The notes below the pieces were generated by a model. It searched no databases and was not told the DNA's origin. It saw only the letters and a list, made by a program, of their open reading frames with translations. The translations under genes and the position numbers were made by a program. From Acetobacterium woodii DSM 1030 (GTDB taxonomy: Bacteria > Bacillota > Clostridia > Eubacteriales > Eubacteriaceae), in assembly GCF_000247605.1 (NCBI RefSeq), contig NC_016894.1, positions 1,601,732-1,665,731 of the forward strand: a DNA stretch of 64,000 nucleotides. The letters run 5' to 3'. Positions 46,787 to 55,096 of this stretch are shown piece by piece; within the stretch, counting starts at the first letter, position 1, and the number at the start of each line of letters is the position of its first letter.

Positions 46787-47840
46787 GGTCAAATTCCTTT
46801 TTCATAATATGAATATTATTGGGGTCAACCTGGATGCTGATTTGATCTCCCGCAAAAAATTCTCGAGTGGTGTGAATCAGCCAGTTGACGCCTTGGCAGT
46901 TCATCAGAATTTCATAATGCATGCCCAGAAAAGTTACCGATTCAATAACACCATCTAAAAAACCGACGCCGGGTTTTAGAATATCAATATCTTCAGGTCG
47001 GATAACGGTTAAAACGTGTTCGTTTTCGGCAAATCCTTTATCCACACAGGGAAACTCCACCGCTTGAATTTGAACCAGACAGTCTTTAAGCATGATCGAA
47101 TCAAGGATATTGCTTTCACCAATAAAGTCAGCGGCAAAGGCATTTCGTGGTTCATTGTAAATATCTACCGGCGAGCCAATTTGTTGGATACGACCATGAT
47201 TCATAATGATAATGGTATCGGACATCGTCATCGCTTCTTCCTGATCGTGGGTGACATAAATAAAGGTGATCCCGGTTTTTTTCTGCAGGTTTTTTAGTTC
47301 CAGTTGCATATTTTTACGAAGCTTGAGATCAAGAGCTCCTAACGGTTCATCAAGCAGCAGCAGCTTGGGATGATTGATTAGTGCTCGGGCAATCGCAACC
47401 CGTTGCTGTTCACCACCGCTGAGTGAGTTAACATCACGTTGTTCATAATTTTGCAGATTGACGGTTCGCAGCATCTCCTGAACCAGGTCGGTTATCTCAG
47501 CTTTGGCTTTTTTTTGAATTTTTAACCCAAAGGCAACGTTATCATAGACGTTTAAATGGGGAAAAAGGGCGTATTTTTGAAAAACGGTATTAATGGGCCG
47601 TTTATTCGCCGGAACGTTGATTAGTGATTTTCCTTCGAACAGAATATCACCGCTATCAGGTGTTTCAAACCCGCCAATCATCCGTAACAGCGTTGTTTTG
47701 CCACAGCCACTGGGACCAAGAATGGTTAAAAATTCATTGGGTTGGATATGAAAATTGATGGCATCAATGATTGTTTTATCACCATAGATTTTAACTAAAT
47801 TCTGGACCTGAATTATTTTTTCTGGATTATTTTTTTTCAA
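46773..47840 (-). CDS. potA: Polyamine ABC transporter ATPase PotA
   Basis: A 355-aa ABC ATPase that powers PotBC. Walker A is GPSGCGKTT (about residues 44-52), the signature LSGGEQQRVAIARAL, Walker B LLLLDEPLGALD, and the H-loop YVTHDQEEAMTM. A C-terminal TOBE-type domain follows. The start is a TTG at 47840; the ggaggtttt site before it serves first an ATG-AAT-TGA mini-frame whose stop overlaps the TTG (ATTGA). First gene of the potABCD operon. Confidence 0.95.
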   Translation of the reverse strand: MKKNNPEKIIQVQNLVKIYGDKTIIDAINFHIQPNEFLTILGPSGCGKTTLLRMIGGFETPDSGDILFEGKSLINVPANKRPINTVFQKYALFPHLNVYDNVAFGLKIQKKAKAEITDLVQEMLRTVNLQNYEQRDVNSLSGGEQQRVAIARALINHPKLLLLDEPLGALDLKLRKNMQLELKNLQKKTGITFIYVTHDQEEAMTMSDTIIIMNHGRIQQIGSPVDIYNEPRNAFAADFIGESNILDSIMLKDCLVQIQAVEFPCVDKGFAENEHVLTVIRPEDIDILKPGVGFLDGVIESVTFLGMHYEILMNCQGVNWLIHTTREFFAGDQISIQVDPNNIHIMKKEFDHEII

Positions 47841-48212
47841 TTCATAAAACCTCCGAAGTTATTCATTATTCGCTCAAACGCGATAAAATAGTTTAGGAAA
47901 ACCGGCGTTAAAGTAAGGGTACTTCATATCCGGACAGTTCAAAATTATTGACTTATGCTAATAAAAAAATTGGAAAAAAAATCCCCAGGCGTTCCCCCAG
48001 GGTTGATTAAGCAGTTCATTGCCTATTAAGTAAGTTTTATTTTAATGGATTCATTTTAACATGTAATCATTTAGTTGGCAATAAATTAGTTTGATGAACA
48101 GACATTTTCACTGATTAATTGAGGATTGGGTTGAGATAGCTTGATTCAATCCTGGAGATTGCTGTTAAAATGTCCTTGAATTCAAGGTTTTGTACCGGAT
48201 AACTTCATCGTT
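47841..48212. other. 372-bp spacer between potA and HD-GYP gene
   Basis: Both flanking genes are on the reverse strand. The spacer holds the potA ribosome site, a C/G-rich direct duplication (ccccagg near 47984 and again near 47995), and the 14-bp palindrome ccttgaattcaagg at 48174-48187. No open frame or clear promoter is supported. Confidence 0.4.
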
Positions 48213-49280
48213 TTATAAAACACCGGTGATTGTAATATTTAAATAATTCCGGTCACTGAGATTGATCTCATAGGGGGGGATATCTTCACCATCTTTTTTA
48301 AAGATCCGCACTGTTGGACGCATCGAGAAATCTTCATAATTTTGAATAATGATACCGGTTAAGCGGTTACTCAGCTCCACGGTGGTGCCAATTGGATAAG
48401 GCGCGATTTTTCGGATAAAGATATCAACGAGATCCGGATCAAAAAGCGTATGAGATGAGCCCATAATATATTCAATAACTTCCGAGGGAATGATTGCCTT
48501 ACGGTATGGCCGATCAGAAGTCATGGCATCATAAACATCGGCGATGGAAATGATCCGTCCATACAATGAAATTTGTTCTTCTTTTAAATTATTGGGATAA
48601 CCGCCGCCACAAAATTTTTCATGATGATCCAGAATACCGATACGGGCAGACATGCTAATATTCGATACTTTTTTAATATAATCATAACCCAATGTAGAAT
48701 GATTTTGCATTTCATTAGATTCCTCTTCGGAGAGCATCCCTTCTTTGCAAAGAATATCTTTTTTGACAAATACTTTACCGATGTCGTGCAGCATCGCACC
48801 TAAACCTAAATCGCACAATTGTTCGCGACGCAAACCCAAAGCAGTTCCTAATACGATCGATAGAACCGCAACATTGACAGAATGAAAATACGTATAATCG
48901 TCAAAAACTTTCAGATCAACCATATTGATGACGATATTGCTATTTTGAAGAATTTCATCGACAATCGACTCAATCTGTTTTTGCATATGATTGAAAGTTT
49001 GTTTTTTTATAGGACCTTTTTTTTCGGAAGTGATAAAAACCTCTTTGACACATTTAACGGTTTCAGCACGGACACCATCATTAATAATATTGATAATTTG
49101 AATATCTTTAGAAAGGTCATCTTCAACATAGACCCCATTATAATTCAGTTTTGCAATTCGTTCGATATAATCTTCAGTGAGAATGGTATCTTTGGCAAGA
49201 ATCAATTCACCTCGTTCACCCCAAAGATTATTTCCTAACATCATTCCTTCGCGCAGGCAAAATGTTGGTACATATCTCAT
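48213..49280 (-). CDS. HD-GYP domain protein, cytosolic
   Basis: A 355-aa predicted cyclic-di-GMP phosphodiesterase without membrane helices. The N-terminal 110 residues are of the DUF3391-like type often found before HD-GYP. The HD-GYP domain follows: HSVNVAVLS, MLHDIGKV, LDHHEKFCGGGYPNNL, and DVYDAMTSDRPYRKA. A C-terminal beta-rich tail (PIGTTVELSNRLTGII) is the usual HD-GYP extension. GGGYP replaces the more common GSGYP. The ATG at 49278-49280 has gggaggaaaagcc upstream. It is transcribed divergently from the hydrogenase operon across about 490 bp. Confidence 0.9.
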   Translation of the reverse strand: MRYVPTFCLREGMMLGNNLWGERGELILAKDTILTEDYIERIAKLNYNGVYVEDDLSKDIQIINIINDGVRAETVKCVKEVFITSEKKGPIKKQTFNHMQKQIESIVDEILQNSNIVINMVDLKVFDDYTYFHSVNVAVLSIVLGTALGLRREQLCDLGLGAMLHDIGKVFVKKDILCKEGMLSEEESNEMQNHSTLGYDYIKKVSNISMSARIGILDHHEKFCGGGYPNNLKEEQISLYGRIISIADVYDAMTSDRPYRKAIIPSEVIEYIMGSSHTLFDPDLVDIFIRKIAPYPIGTTVELSNRLTGIIIQNYEDFSMRPTVRIFKKDGEDIPPYEINLSDRNYLNITITGVL

Positions 49281-49703
49281 GGCTTTTCCTCCCGACAAAA
49301 TTACCTTTAGAAAGGCTGGACTTAAGTATTTATTATACCTAAGAAGTACTTATTTTTGCAATCAAAATTTAGATATATTTAGTCAGAAATAGTGGCTGCC
49401 GAATAATTAAAGATCAATATGATTTTATTTCGATAATAATATCATTAAAACTGATTAAAGGCGATAAACGCATTGATAAGCAAAGCGGAGGTCGCGTCAA
49501 GGTCAGCTGTTGGTTCGTTTAGAAGCGACAAACATCATGATCCTGTCCAAAAGGAGCAAACCGGGCTAAAAAAGCAGCAGTGAAAAAATGTCCCAAAAAC
49601 ATCGAGAAAGCGGTGCTTTTTATAGAAATTTGAACGTTTTTTTATCTTTGTTTTAAATTGATTTTCAATAAAAGTCATTTACCATGACATTTTTGCCCAA
49701 GCG
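49281..49703. other. Long divergent spacer with possible RNA structure
   Basis: About 420 bp without a supported gene, upstream of the hydrogenase promoter. The region 49470-49622 is richer in G+C than its surroundings and ends in a loose stem (aaaagcagc ... gcggtgctttt) with T5, so a short transcript could end there. No known riboswitch class could be matched securely. Confidence 0.35.
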
Positions 49704-49732
49704 TTGACAGACAAAAAAACTGATGATACCAT
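49704..49732 (+). promoter_or_regulatory. Promoter of sensory hydrogenase operon
   Basis: A perfect TTGACA (49704-49709), then 17 bp, then TACCAT (4 of 6 matches). It is 34 bp before the first start codon. Confidence 0.6.
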
Positions 49733-49766
49733 GAAGTTATCAGAATAGTTTAAAGAGGAAGATGAG

Positions 49767-50009
49767 ATGAAGATAATAAAAATATGTGTTGGCAGTTCGT
49801 GTCATGTTAATGGATCATATAAGGTGGTGCGGGCATTTAATCAAATCATCAAGGAACGGGAATTGGAGAATGATATCGAGTTAGTTGGATCATTTTGCAT
49901 GGGAAAATGTACTGAGGGTGTCGCGGTTGAATGTGATGACATTATTTATGGAGTTTCACTTGAGAATGTAGAAGAAGTATTTGAAAAAATTTGGGAGGAA
50001 AACAATTGA
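49767..50009 (+). CDS. Thioredoxin-like [2Fe-2S] ferredoxin (NuoE/HydC-type fragment)
   Basis: An 80-aa protein of the thioredoxin-like 2Fe-2S fold. Four cysteines (residues 7, 12, 44, 48) follow the Cx4C...Cx3C spacing of the NuoE family. It is only the ferredoxin part, without the N-terminal helices of NuoE. It overlaps the next gene (stop TGA within the TTG start region). As first gene of a hydrogenase-phosphatase operon it corresponds in position to HfsA of Thermoanaerobacterium-type operons and probably carries electrons to or from the hydrogenase. Start ATG with aaagaggaagatg. Confidence 0.88.
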   Translation: MKIIKICVGSSCHVNGSYKVVRAFNQIIKERELENDIELVGSFCMGKCTEGVAVECDDIIYGVSLENVEEVFEKIWEENN

Positions 50010-51709
50010 GTATTATCAATTTTTCAAAAGAAAAATGTCGAAATTGTTATAAGTGTATTCGAAATTGCCCAGTGAAAGCCATTAAGTTAAAGGATAAGCA
50101 CGCTCAAATTATCCAATCGATGTGTATTGGCTGCGGCATTTGTATTGCAACCTGTCCCCACAATGCGAAACAAATTCATAGCGATGTTGATACCATCAAG
50201 AAATGGCTTAAAACTGAAACGGTGGTTTTAAGTTTATCCGCTGTTTTTCCAACCGCATATTATTTAGATCATCCGCGACAATATTTGGGACTCCTTCGAG
50301 AACTGGGTTTTACAATTATTGAAGAAACATCGATTGGGGCCGAGGCGGTGGCTGAGGCTTATACCAAAGAATATGATAGTGACCAAAAATTTGTTATCTC
50401 CTCATCTTGTGCGGGGATCAAAAATCTGATTGAAATTTATTATCCGCAATACTTATCGTCATTAAGTCGGCAAGTTTCGCCGATGATTGCTCATGGTAAA
50501 ATTTTGCGTCAAAAATACCCGAATGCAAAAATTGTTTATGCCGGTTCATGTCTGGCCAAAAAAATGGAAGTTAACGATGCCGATGTTCGCGGGATCATTG
50601 ATGGGGTCTTGACCTTTGACGAAATTGACGTATGGATGAAAGAAGAAAACATTATTCCGAACAAAATGCCGGTACAAGAGTTTGATGCAATCGGAACGAA
50701 TACGGGTCGGCTTTATCCGGTAATTGGCGGGTTAGCTAAAAACAGCGTTGAAAAGTTAGATGGAAGTCGGAAAATTCTCAGAATCGATGGCGTTAAAGAC
50801 TGCATGCAATTTTTAGATGAGATGCATCAACTGGACAAGAAATATTGGATCGAAATGAACACCTGTGATGAAGGTTGTGTTAATGGCCCCGGGAATTTAC
50901 ATAGTGCTCTTTCTAAATATGAAAAAGTAGAAATGTTACAGACCTATATTGATATGAACAGTAAAAAACCCGCCACTGAAAATATTTCCGACATTGAGAC
51001 TAAACGTTCATTTCATAAGCGACCGGTTCATCATTTGGGTGAGGTTCCCGAAGCCGAATTGGAAAAAATACTCAATCAAATGTCTAAATTCAGCGAACGG
51101 GATGAACTAAATTGCGGTACTTGTGGTTATGAAACCTGTCGGGACAAAGCCAGAGCTGTTTATTGGAACATGGCGGAATTGGATATGTGTTTGCCGTTAA
51201 TCTCCAGCAAAAGTGAAGCCATTTCAAATTTGATTATTACAACCACACCTAACGCCATTGCGGTATTGGATAAAAAATTTCGCATCATTGAATTTAATGA
51301 TGCGGCGGAACGACTTTTTAATGTCAAACGTGAAGAGGTGATGCGCTACAATTTTATTGATGCCTTGGATTATAATCCGTTTAAGAAATTAAATTATAAT
51401 AAAGCTTATCTTTATACCGGAAAAGGACATTATGAACGGGAAAACAGAATTTTTATGGAAATACTAACGTACATTCCTGAGCAGGAATTGTATATGGGTA
51501 TTTTTATCGATATCACGAAGCAGGAAAAACAGGAGCAGGACTTTCAAAAAATGCAGGAAGAAACTTTGAGCATGGCGCAACGGGTCATCGATAAACAAAT
51601 GCGGGTTGCGCATGAAATCGCCGGCTTACTGGGAGAAACGACGGCTGAAACGAAAGTGACCTTGACAAAATTGCAAAAGGTGGTTGCCAGTCGGGAGGTT
51701 GAAATTTAA
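50006..51709 (+). CDS. Putative sensory [FeFe]-hydrogenase with PAS domain (group C-like)
   Basis: A 567-aa cytosolic protein. Two 4Fe-4S motifs (CRNCYKCIRNC and CIGCGICIATC, residues 11-57) precede an H-cluster domain whose ligand cysteines are C135 (SSSC), C182 (GSCLAKK), C287 and C291 (CDEGC). The residue after C135 is Ala, where catalytic hydrogenases have the proton-relay Cys (TSCCP). A 4Fe-4S domain (CGTCGYETC, about 370) and a PAS domain (about 403-505) follow, then a coiled tail. This architecture is that of HydS/HfsB-type hydrogenases thought to sense H2 or redox state. Start is TTG at 50006 with gggaggaaaacaa. The stop overlaps the phosphatase ATG by one base. Confidence 0.9.
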   Translation: MSIINFSKEKCRNCYKCIRNCPVKAIKLKDKHAQIIQSMCIGCGICIATCPHNAKQIHSDVDTIKKWLKTETVVLSLSAVFPTAYYLDHPRQYLGLLRELGFTIIEETSIGAEAVAEAYTKEYDSDQKFVISSSCAGIKNLIEIYYPQYLSSLSRQVSPMIAHGKILRQKYPNAKIVYAGSCLAKKMEVNDADVRGIIDGVLTFDEIDVWMKEENIIPNKMPVQEFDAIGTNTGRLYPVIGGLAKNSVEKLDGSRKILRIDGVKDCMQFLDEMHQLDKKYWIEMNTCDEGCVNGPGNLHSALSKYEKVEMLQTYIDMNSKKPATENISDIETKRSFHKRPVHHLGEVPEAELEKILNQMSKFSERDELNCGTCGYETCRDKARAVYWNMAELDMCLPLISSKSEAISNLIITTTPNAIAVLDKKFRIIEFNDAAERLFNVKREEVMRYNFIDALDYNPFKKLNYNKAYLYTGKGHYERENRIFMEILTYIPEQELYMGIFIDITKQEKQEQDFQKMQEETLSMAQRVIDKQMRVAHEIAGLLGETTAETKVTLTKLQKVVASREVEI

Positions 51710-52872
51710 TGCCTTTATTTATGGATATTGCCAATGATAGTGTCAATAAGGTCCATGAGGAACTTTGTGGTGATAATGTTGAAGTTCGGATCAATGATGA
51801 AAGTGTCATTGTTGTTTTGGCTGACGGTCTGGGAAGTGGGGTGAAGGCGAATATTTTAGCGACTTTGACATCAACCATTGCCGCAACAATGCTGGAAGAA
51901 AAAATGGGCATTATGGATGTCTTAGAAACCCTGGAAGCGACGCTACCAAAATGCAGTGTTCGGAAGCTTGCTTATTCAACCTTTACGATTGTTCAGGTTT
52001 TTAGAAACCGGACAGTTTGCATTCTTGAATTCGATAATCCGCCACTGGTATTTATCCGTGATGGCGAGATTATCGAACTGGATCGGAAAGAAATTCAATT
52101 TCAGGGGAAATACGTTTTTGAGACGACCATGGAAATTGAAAAAGGCGATATCATGGCTTTTTTCAGTGATGGCGTCATTCATGCGGGGATTGGCAATCTC
52201 TTGAATTTTGGGTGGCAATGGGAAGAAGCGGCTGATTACGTGTTGGCGCGCTCTTATGAAAACAAAAAGGCCAAGGATATTTCGATGGCTTTGGTTGATA
52301 CCTGTTATAACCTTTATGGTGAAGAACCAGGAGATGATACAACCGTAGCAGTGATTAAGGTTGAAGAACGAAAATACGTGACAATGTTTTCCGGTCCGCC
52401 TTTAGATCAGGAAAAAGATGCTGAAATCAAACGGCTGTTAAAAAAAGGCCGAGGTAAAAAAATTGTTTGCGGCGGTACCGCGGCAAACATCGTTGCCCGA
52501 GAATTTGGCGAAGAAATTGTCATTGATTTTAATACCATGTCTGATCGGGTGCCACCGATCGGCCATATAAAAGGGATTGATTTAGTAACCGAGGGGGTAC
52601 TTACACTTCAGGAAACCGTTCGTCTCTGCGACGATTATATGAATAATCGCTGTGGCCATGAAGCTTTTCACGAGCAGAACGGAGCTTCGATGCTGGCCAA
52701 TATGCTAATCAATGAATGTACGACGATTGATTTGATCATGGGGAATTCAATTAACCCGGCCCACCAAAATCCGGATTTTCCCGAAGAACTCACGACAAAA
52801 TGGCGAGTAACCCAGAAACTTATCGACAGATTACGTTCTTTTAACAAGGAAGTTAATATTATTTACGTATAA
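51709..52872 (+). CDS. SpoIIE/PP2C-family serine phosphatase, hydrogenase operon
   Basis: A 387-aa protein phosphatase. Metal-binding motifs are ADGLGSG (about residue 40), FFSDGV (about 150) and GDDTTVAVI (about 207). The C-terminal 170 residues (KKIVCGGTAANIVAREFG onward) are outside the PP2C core and have no function I recognise. Coupled by TAATG to the hydrogenase gene, it would turn the hydrogenase redox or H2 signal into dephosphorylation of a target, as proposed for HfsC in Thermoanaerobacterium. The target (anti-sigma antagonist or other phosphoprotein) is not encoded nearby. Confidence 0.9.
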   Translation: MPLFMDIANDSVNKVHEELCGDNVEVRINDESVIVVLADGLGSGVKANILATLTSTIAATMLEEKMGIMDVLETLEATLPKCSVRKLAYSTFTIVQVFRNRTVCILEFDNPPLVFIRDGEIIELDRKEIQFQGKYVFETTMEIEKGDIMAFFSDGVIHAGIGNLLNFGWQWEEAADYVLARSYENKKAKDISMALVDTCYNLYGEEPGDDTTVAVIKVEERKYVTMFSGPPLDQEKDAEIKRLLKKGRGKKIVCGGTAANIVAREFGEEIVIDFNTMSDRVPPIGHIKGIDLVTEGVLTLQETVRLCDDYMNNRCGHEAFHEQNGASMLANMLINECTTIDLIMGNSINPAHQNPDFPEELTTKWRVTQKLIDRLRSFNKEVNIIYV

Positions 52873-52883
52873 TTTAGATAAAA

Positions 52884-52919
52884 AGAAAAGAAACACCCGA
52901 GCCGGCGTGTTTCTTTTCT
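52884..52919 (+). terminator. Terminator of the hydrogenase operon
   Basis: A 13-bp stem agaaaagaaacac / gtgtttcttttct around a ccgagccggc tip. Confidence 0.75.
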
Positions 52920-53093
52920 AAATATAATATGCTTTGAGGAGAAAAGCTATAAAATATATATACCCTAAATAATTAATTCAAACGCAAATAGTTAAATTAA
53001 TTATATTTTTATTCATAAAAAAGGTCAGTAAATAAAAGCAACAACTTATAGTACTGAGATTTTGATGTTAAAAAATAAAAAACTGGAATTAAT

Positions 53094-53723
53094 TTATTTT
53101 GTTCCGAAAAGTCGATCACCGGCATCACCTAAGCCGGGGACAATGTAAGCATGGTCGTTTAAATGATCATCGATAGCAGCACAGAAAATAGGAATATCCG
53201 GGTAGGCAGCGGTGACGGCTTTTAGTCCTTCGGGACAAGCAAGAATATGAACAACTTTAATATTAGGGCAATTGGCTTCTTTCAAAAGGCGAATAGTATG
53301 GATCACCGAAACGCCGGTGGCAAGCATTGGATCAACAATAATAGCTTCTCTTTCAGCAATGTCGGAAGGTAATTTCTTATAATATTCGACAGCCTGAAGG
53401 GTTTCGGGATCGCGATAAAGTCCGATGTGACCAATTTTGGCTTTGGGGATAATGTTGGTGAAACCTTCAACCATACCCAGACCTGCCCGTAATATTGGGA
53501 CGATAACGACATCTTTTTCGGCTAATACTTTTTGAGTTGTTTTACAAATAGGTGTTTCAATGTCAATTTCTTTAAGGGGAAAATGTTTGGTAACTTCCCA
53601 GGCCATTAAACTGGAAAGCTCTTTTACCAGTTCTCGAAACTCACGAGAAGGGGTTTCCATCTTTCGAAGATGGGTTAATTTGTGGATGACAAGTGGATGA
53701 TCCACTATGGTTACATTTTGCAT
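53094..53723 (-). CDS. upp: Uracil phosphoribosyltransferase
   Basis: Pyrimidine salvage: uracil plus PRPP gives UMP. The 209-aa length is standard. VIVDPMLATGVSV is the PRPP-binding loop, ILRAGLGMVEG the conserved N-terminal part, and C-terminal YIVPGLGDAGDRLFGT binds uracil. Start ATG with aaaaggagattaccc. It appears to be monocistronic on the reverse strand. Confidence 0.97.
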   Translation of the reverse strand: MQNVTIVDHPLVIHKLTHLRKMETPSREFRELVKELSSLMAWEVTKHFPLKEIDIETPICKTTQKVLAEKDVVIVPILRAGLGMVEGFTNIIPKAKIGHIGLYRDPETLQAVEYYKKLPSDIAEREAIIVDPMLATGVSVIHTIRLLKEANCPNIKVVHILACPEGLKAVTAAYPDIPIFCAAIDDHLNDHAYIVPGLGDAGDRLFGTK

Positions 53724-53803
53724 GGGTAATCTCCTTTTGATAGTTAATAGTTTAATAATACGATAATTAACAAAATAATTCTACAATAATTTAAGATTAT
53801 TTG

Positions 53804-53831
53804 TTGACAGTTAAGAAATAAGGGTTAAAAT
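53804..53831 (+). promoter_or_regulatory. Promoter of glutaredoxin-PC4 gene pair
   Basis: TTGACA and TAAAAT spaced 16 bp apart, about 60 bp before the glutaredoxin start. Confidence 0.55.
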
Positions 53832-53893
53832 GAGATAATACGATTAAGTAATGAGTAATAATCAAAAATCGAAAAGGAAGGTGACCTTTAAAA

Positions 53894-54142
53894 ATGAAAG
53901 AAATAAAATTATATACTTGGGCCCACTGTCCATATTGTAGAGCCGCAAAACAACTTTTAGATGATAAGGGTTTAAAGTATACGGAAATTGACATTTACAA
54001 TGACGCTCAAACACGTCGTCAATTACAGGAACAGACCAATCATTACACCGTTCCATTTGTTTTTATTGGTGAGACATTTATCGGAGGTTTTTCTGATCTA
54101 AAAGAAATCGAGTTTAGTGGCAAACTTGATGAGTTATTATAA
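53894..54142 (+). CDS. Glutaredoxin
   Basis: An 82-aa thiol-disulfide oxidoreductase of the GrxC type. The active site is CPYC (residues 12-15), with the TVPFVFIGETFIGGFSD segment holding the cis-Pro and glutathione-binding GG. It could also work with thioredoxin reductase in a glutathione-poor anaerobe. The PC4-like gene follows by 12 bp in an apparent operon. Ribosome site aaaggaaggtgacc is 9-14 bp upstream. Confidence 0.93.
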   Translation: MKEIKLYTWAHCPYCRAAKQLLDDKGLKYTEIDIYNDAQTRRQLQEQTNHYTVPFVFIGETFIGGFSDLKEIEFSGKLDELL

Positions 54143-54154
54143 AGTGAGGTTAAT

Positions 54155-54373
54155 ATGGCAATTACGTTTAAAGTTGTAGAAGAAATTGGCGTCCTTAGTG
54201 AGCTGCCAAGCGGATGGCAGAAAGAGTTGAACTTAGTTAGTTGGAATGAACGGGATCCTAAATATGATCTAAGAGACTGGAACGCTGATCATGAAAAAAT
54301 GCGTAAAGGAATTACATTGACAACCGATGAATTGGCGCAATTGCGGGATATCCTTAATGGTATGGAGTTATAA
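54155..54373 (+). CDS. PC4/YdbC-family ssDNA-binding protein
   Basis: A 72-aa protein like Bacillus/Lactococcus YdbC, with the PC4 fold. Key parts are ELNLVSWNERDPKYDLRDW and the C-terminal ITLTTDELAQLRDIL. These proteins bind single-stranded DNA; the physiological role in bacteria is poorly defined. It is cotranscribed with the glutaredoxin gene. A perfect palindromic terminator follows about 150 bp downstream. Confidence 0.88.
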   Translation: MAITFKVVEEIGVLSELPSGWQKELNLVSWNERDPKYDLRDWNADHEKMRKGITLTTDELAQLRDILNGMEL

Positions 54374-54525
54374 AATCAGGAATATAGCTATTGAGCAATT
54401 ATGCAGTTGAGACAAGCGTTTGTCATATAAATAGTTAATGGTTGGTTTTAATTAATAATTACGTCAATATTCAAGCGCCAAGGTGTTTAATAAATATCGA
54501 TACTATTTTGATTGGATACAGTTTG

Positions 54526-54560
54526 AGTGTAGCTCACCAGCTGGTGAGCTACACTTTTTT
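54526..54560 (+). terminator. Perfect 30-bp palindromic terminator
   Basis: Left arm agtgtagctcaccag is the exact complement of the right arm ctggtgagctacact, with no spacer and T6 following. It ends the plus-strand glutaredoxin-PC4 transcript and converges with the moaB/mogA-like gene. Confidence 0.85.
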
Positions 54561-54582
54561 GCTGTATTTTTGTTTTCAGGCT

Positions 54583-55086
54583 TTATTTAAGTGGTTCGGC
54601 ACAATTTGCCGAGCCGGAGCTCAAAAGCATCTCCAAACCGTGATCAAGAGCCGGTAGAATGGCTTCCAGGTTTTCTTTGACCGCTTTAGGGCTGCCAGGA
54701 AGATTGATGATCAGGGTCTGTTTTCTAATCCCGGCGGCGCTTCGGCTGAGCATCGCTTTTGGAGTGATCTGGAGACTGTGATAACGCATAGCTTCAGGAA
54801 TGCCCGGAGTCATTCGCTCGCAGACCGCAATGGTTGCTTCAGGGGTCCAGTCCCGTTGCGAAAAACCGGTGCCACCGGTCGTCAGGATCAGATCGAGATG
54901 GTCATCATCAACCCAAGTGATGAGATTTTTTTTGATGGTTTCCAGATCATCGGGCAAAATAATTGTTTTTACGACCTGATAAAGATTGGTGGTTGATAAC
55001 ATTGTTTGAATCATGGGACCGCTTTTGTCTTCGCGTTGACCTTTGGAGCCTTTATCGCTCAAGGTCATGATACCAGTTCGATACAT
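54583..55086 (-). CDS. moaB: Molybdopterin adenylyltransferase-like protein (MoaB/MogA)
   Basis: A 167-aa protein that adenylates molybdopterin before metal insertion. GIMTLSDKGSKGQREDKSGP and TTGGTGFSQRDWTPEAT are the classical MogA/MoaB motifs, and the C-terminal NLPGSPKAVKENL completes them. The ATG at 55084-55086 has taaggagaaagc upstream; longer frames run into the preceding gene. It follows the E1-like gene by 10 bp in the same reverse operon. Confidence 0.93.
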   Translation of the reverse strand: MYRTGIMTLSDKGSKGQREDKSGPMIQTMLSTTNLYQVVKTIILPDDLETIKKNLITWVDDDHLDLILTTGGTGFSQRDWTPEATIAVCERMTPGIPEAMRYHSLQITPKAMLSRSAAGIRKQTLIINLPGSPKAVKENLEAILPALDHGLEMLLSSGSANCAEPLK

Positions 55087-55096
55087 AGCTTTCTCC

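Noticed and set aside
49440-49622. Candidate c-di-GMP-type riboswitch (gcaaagc and aaaccgggc pieces) near HD-GYP and hydrogenase genes
   Set aside because: The order and spacing of the conserved GEMM segments do not fit, and the hydrogenase promoter lies downstream of it. A covariance-model search would decide.
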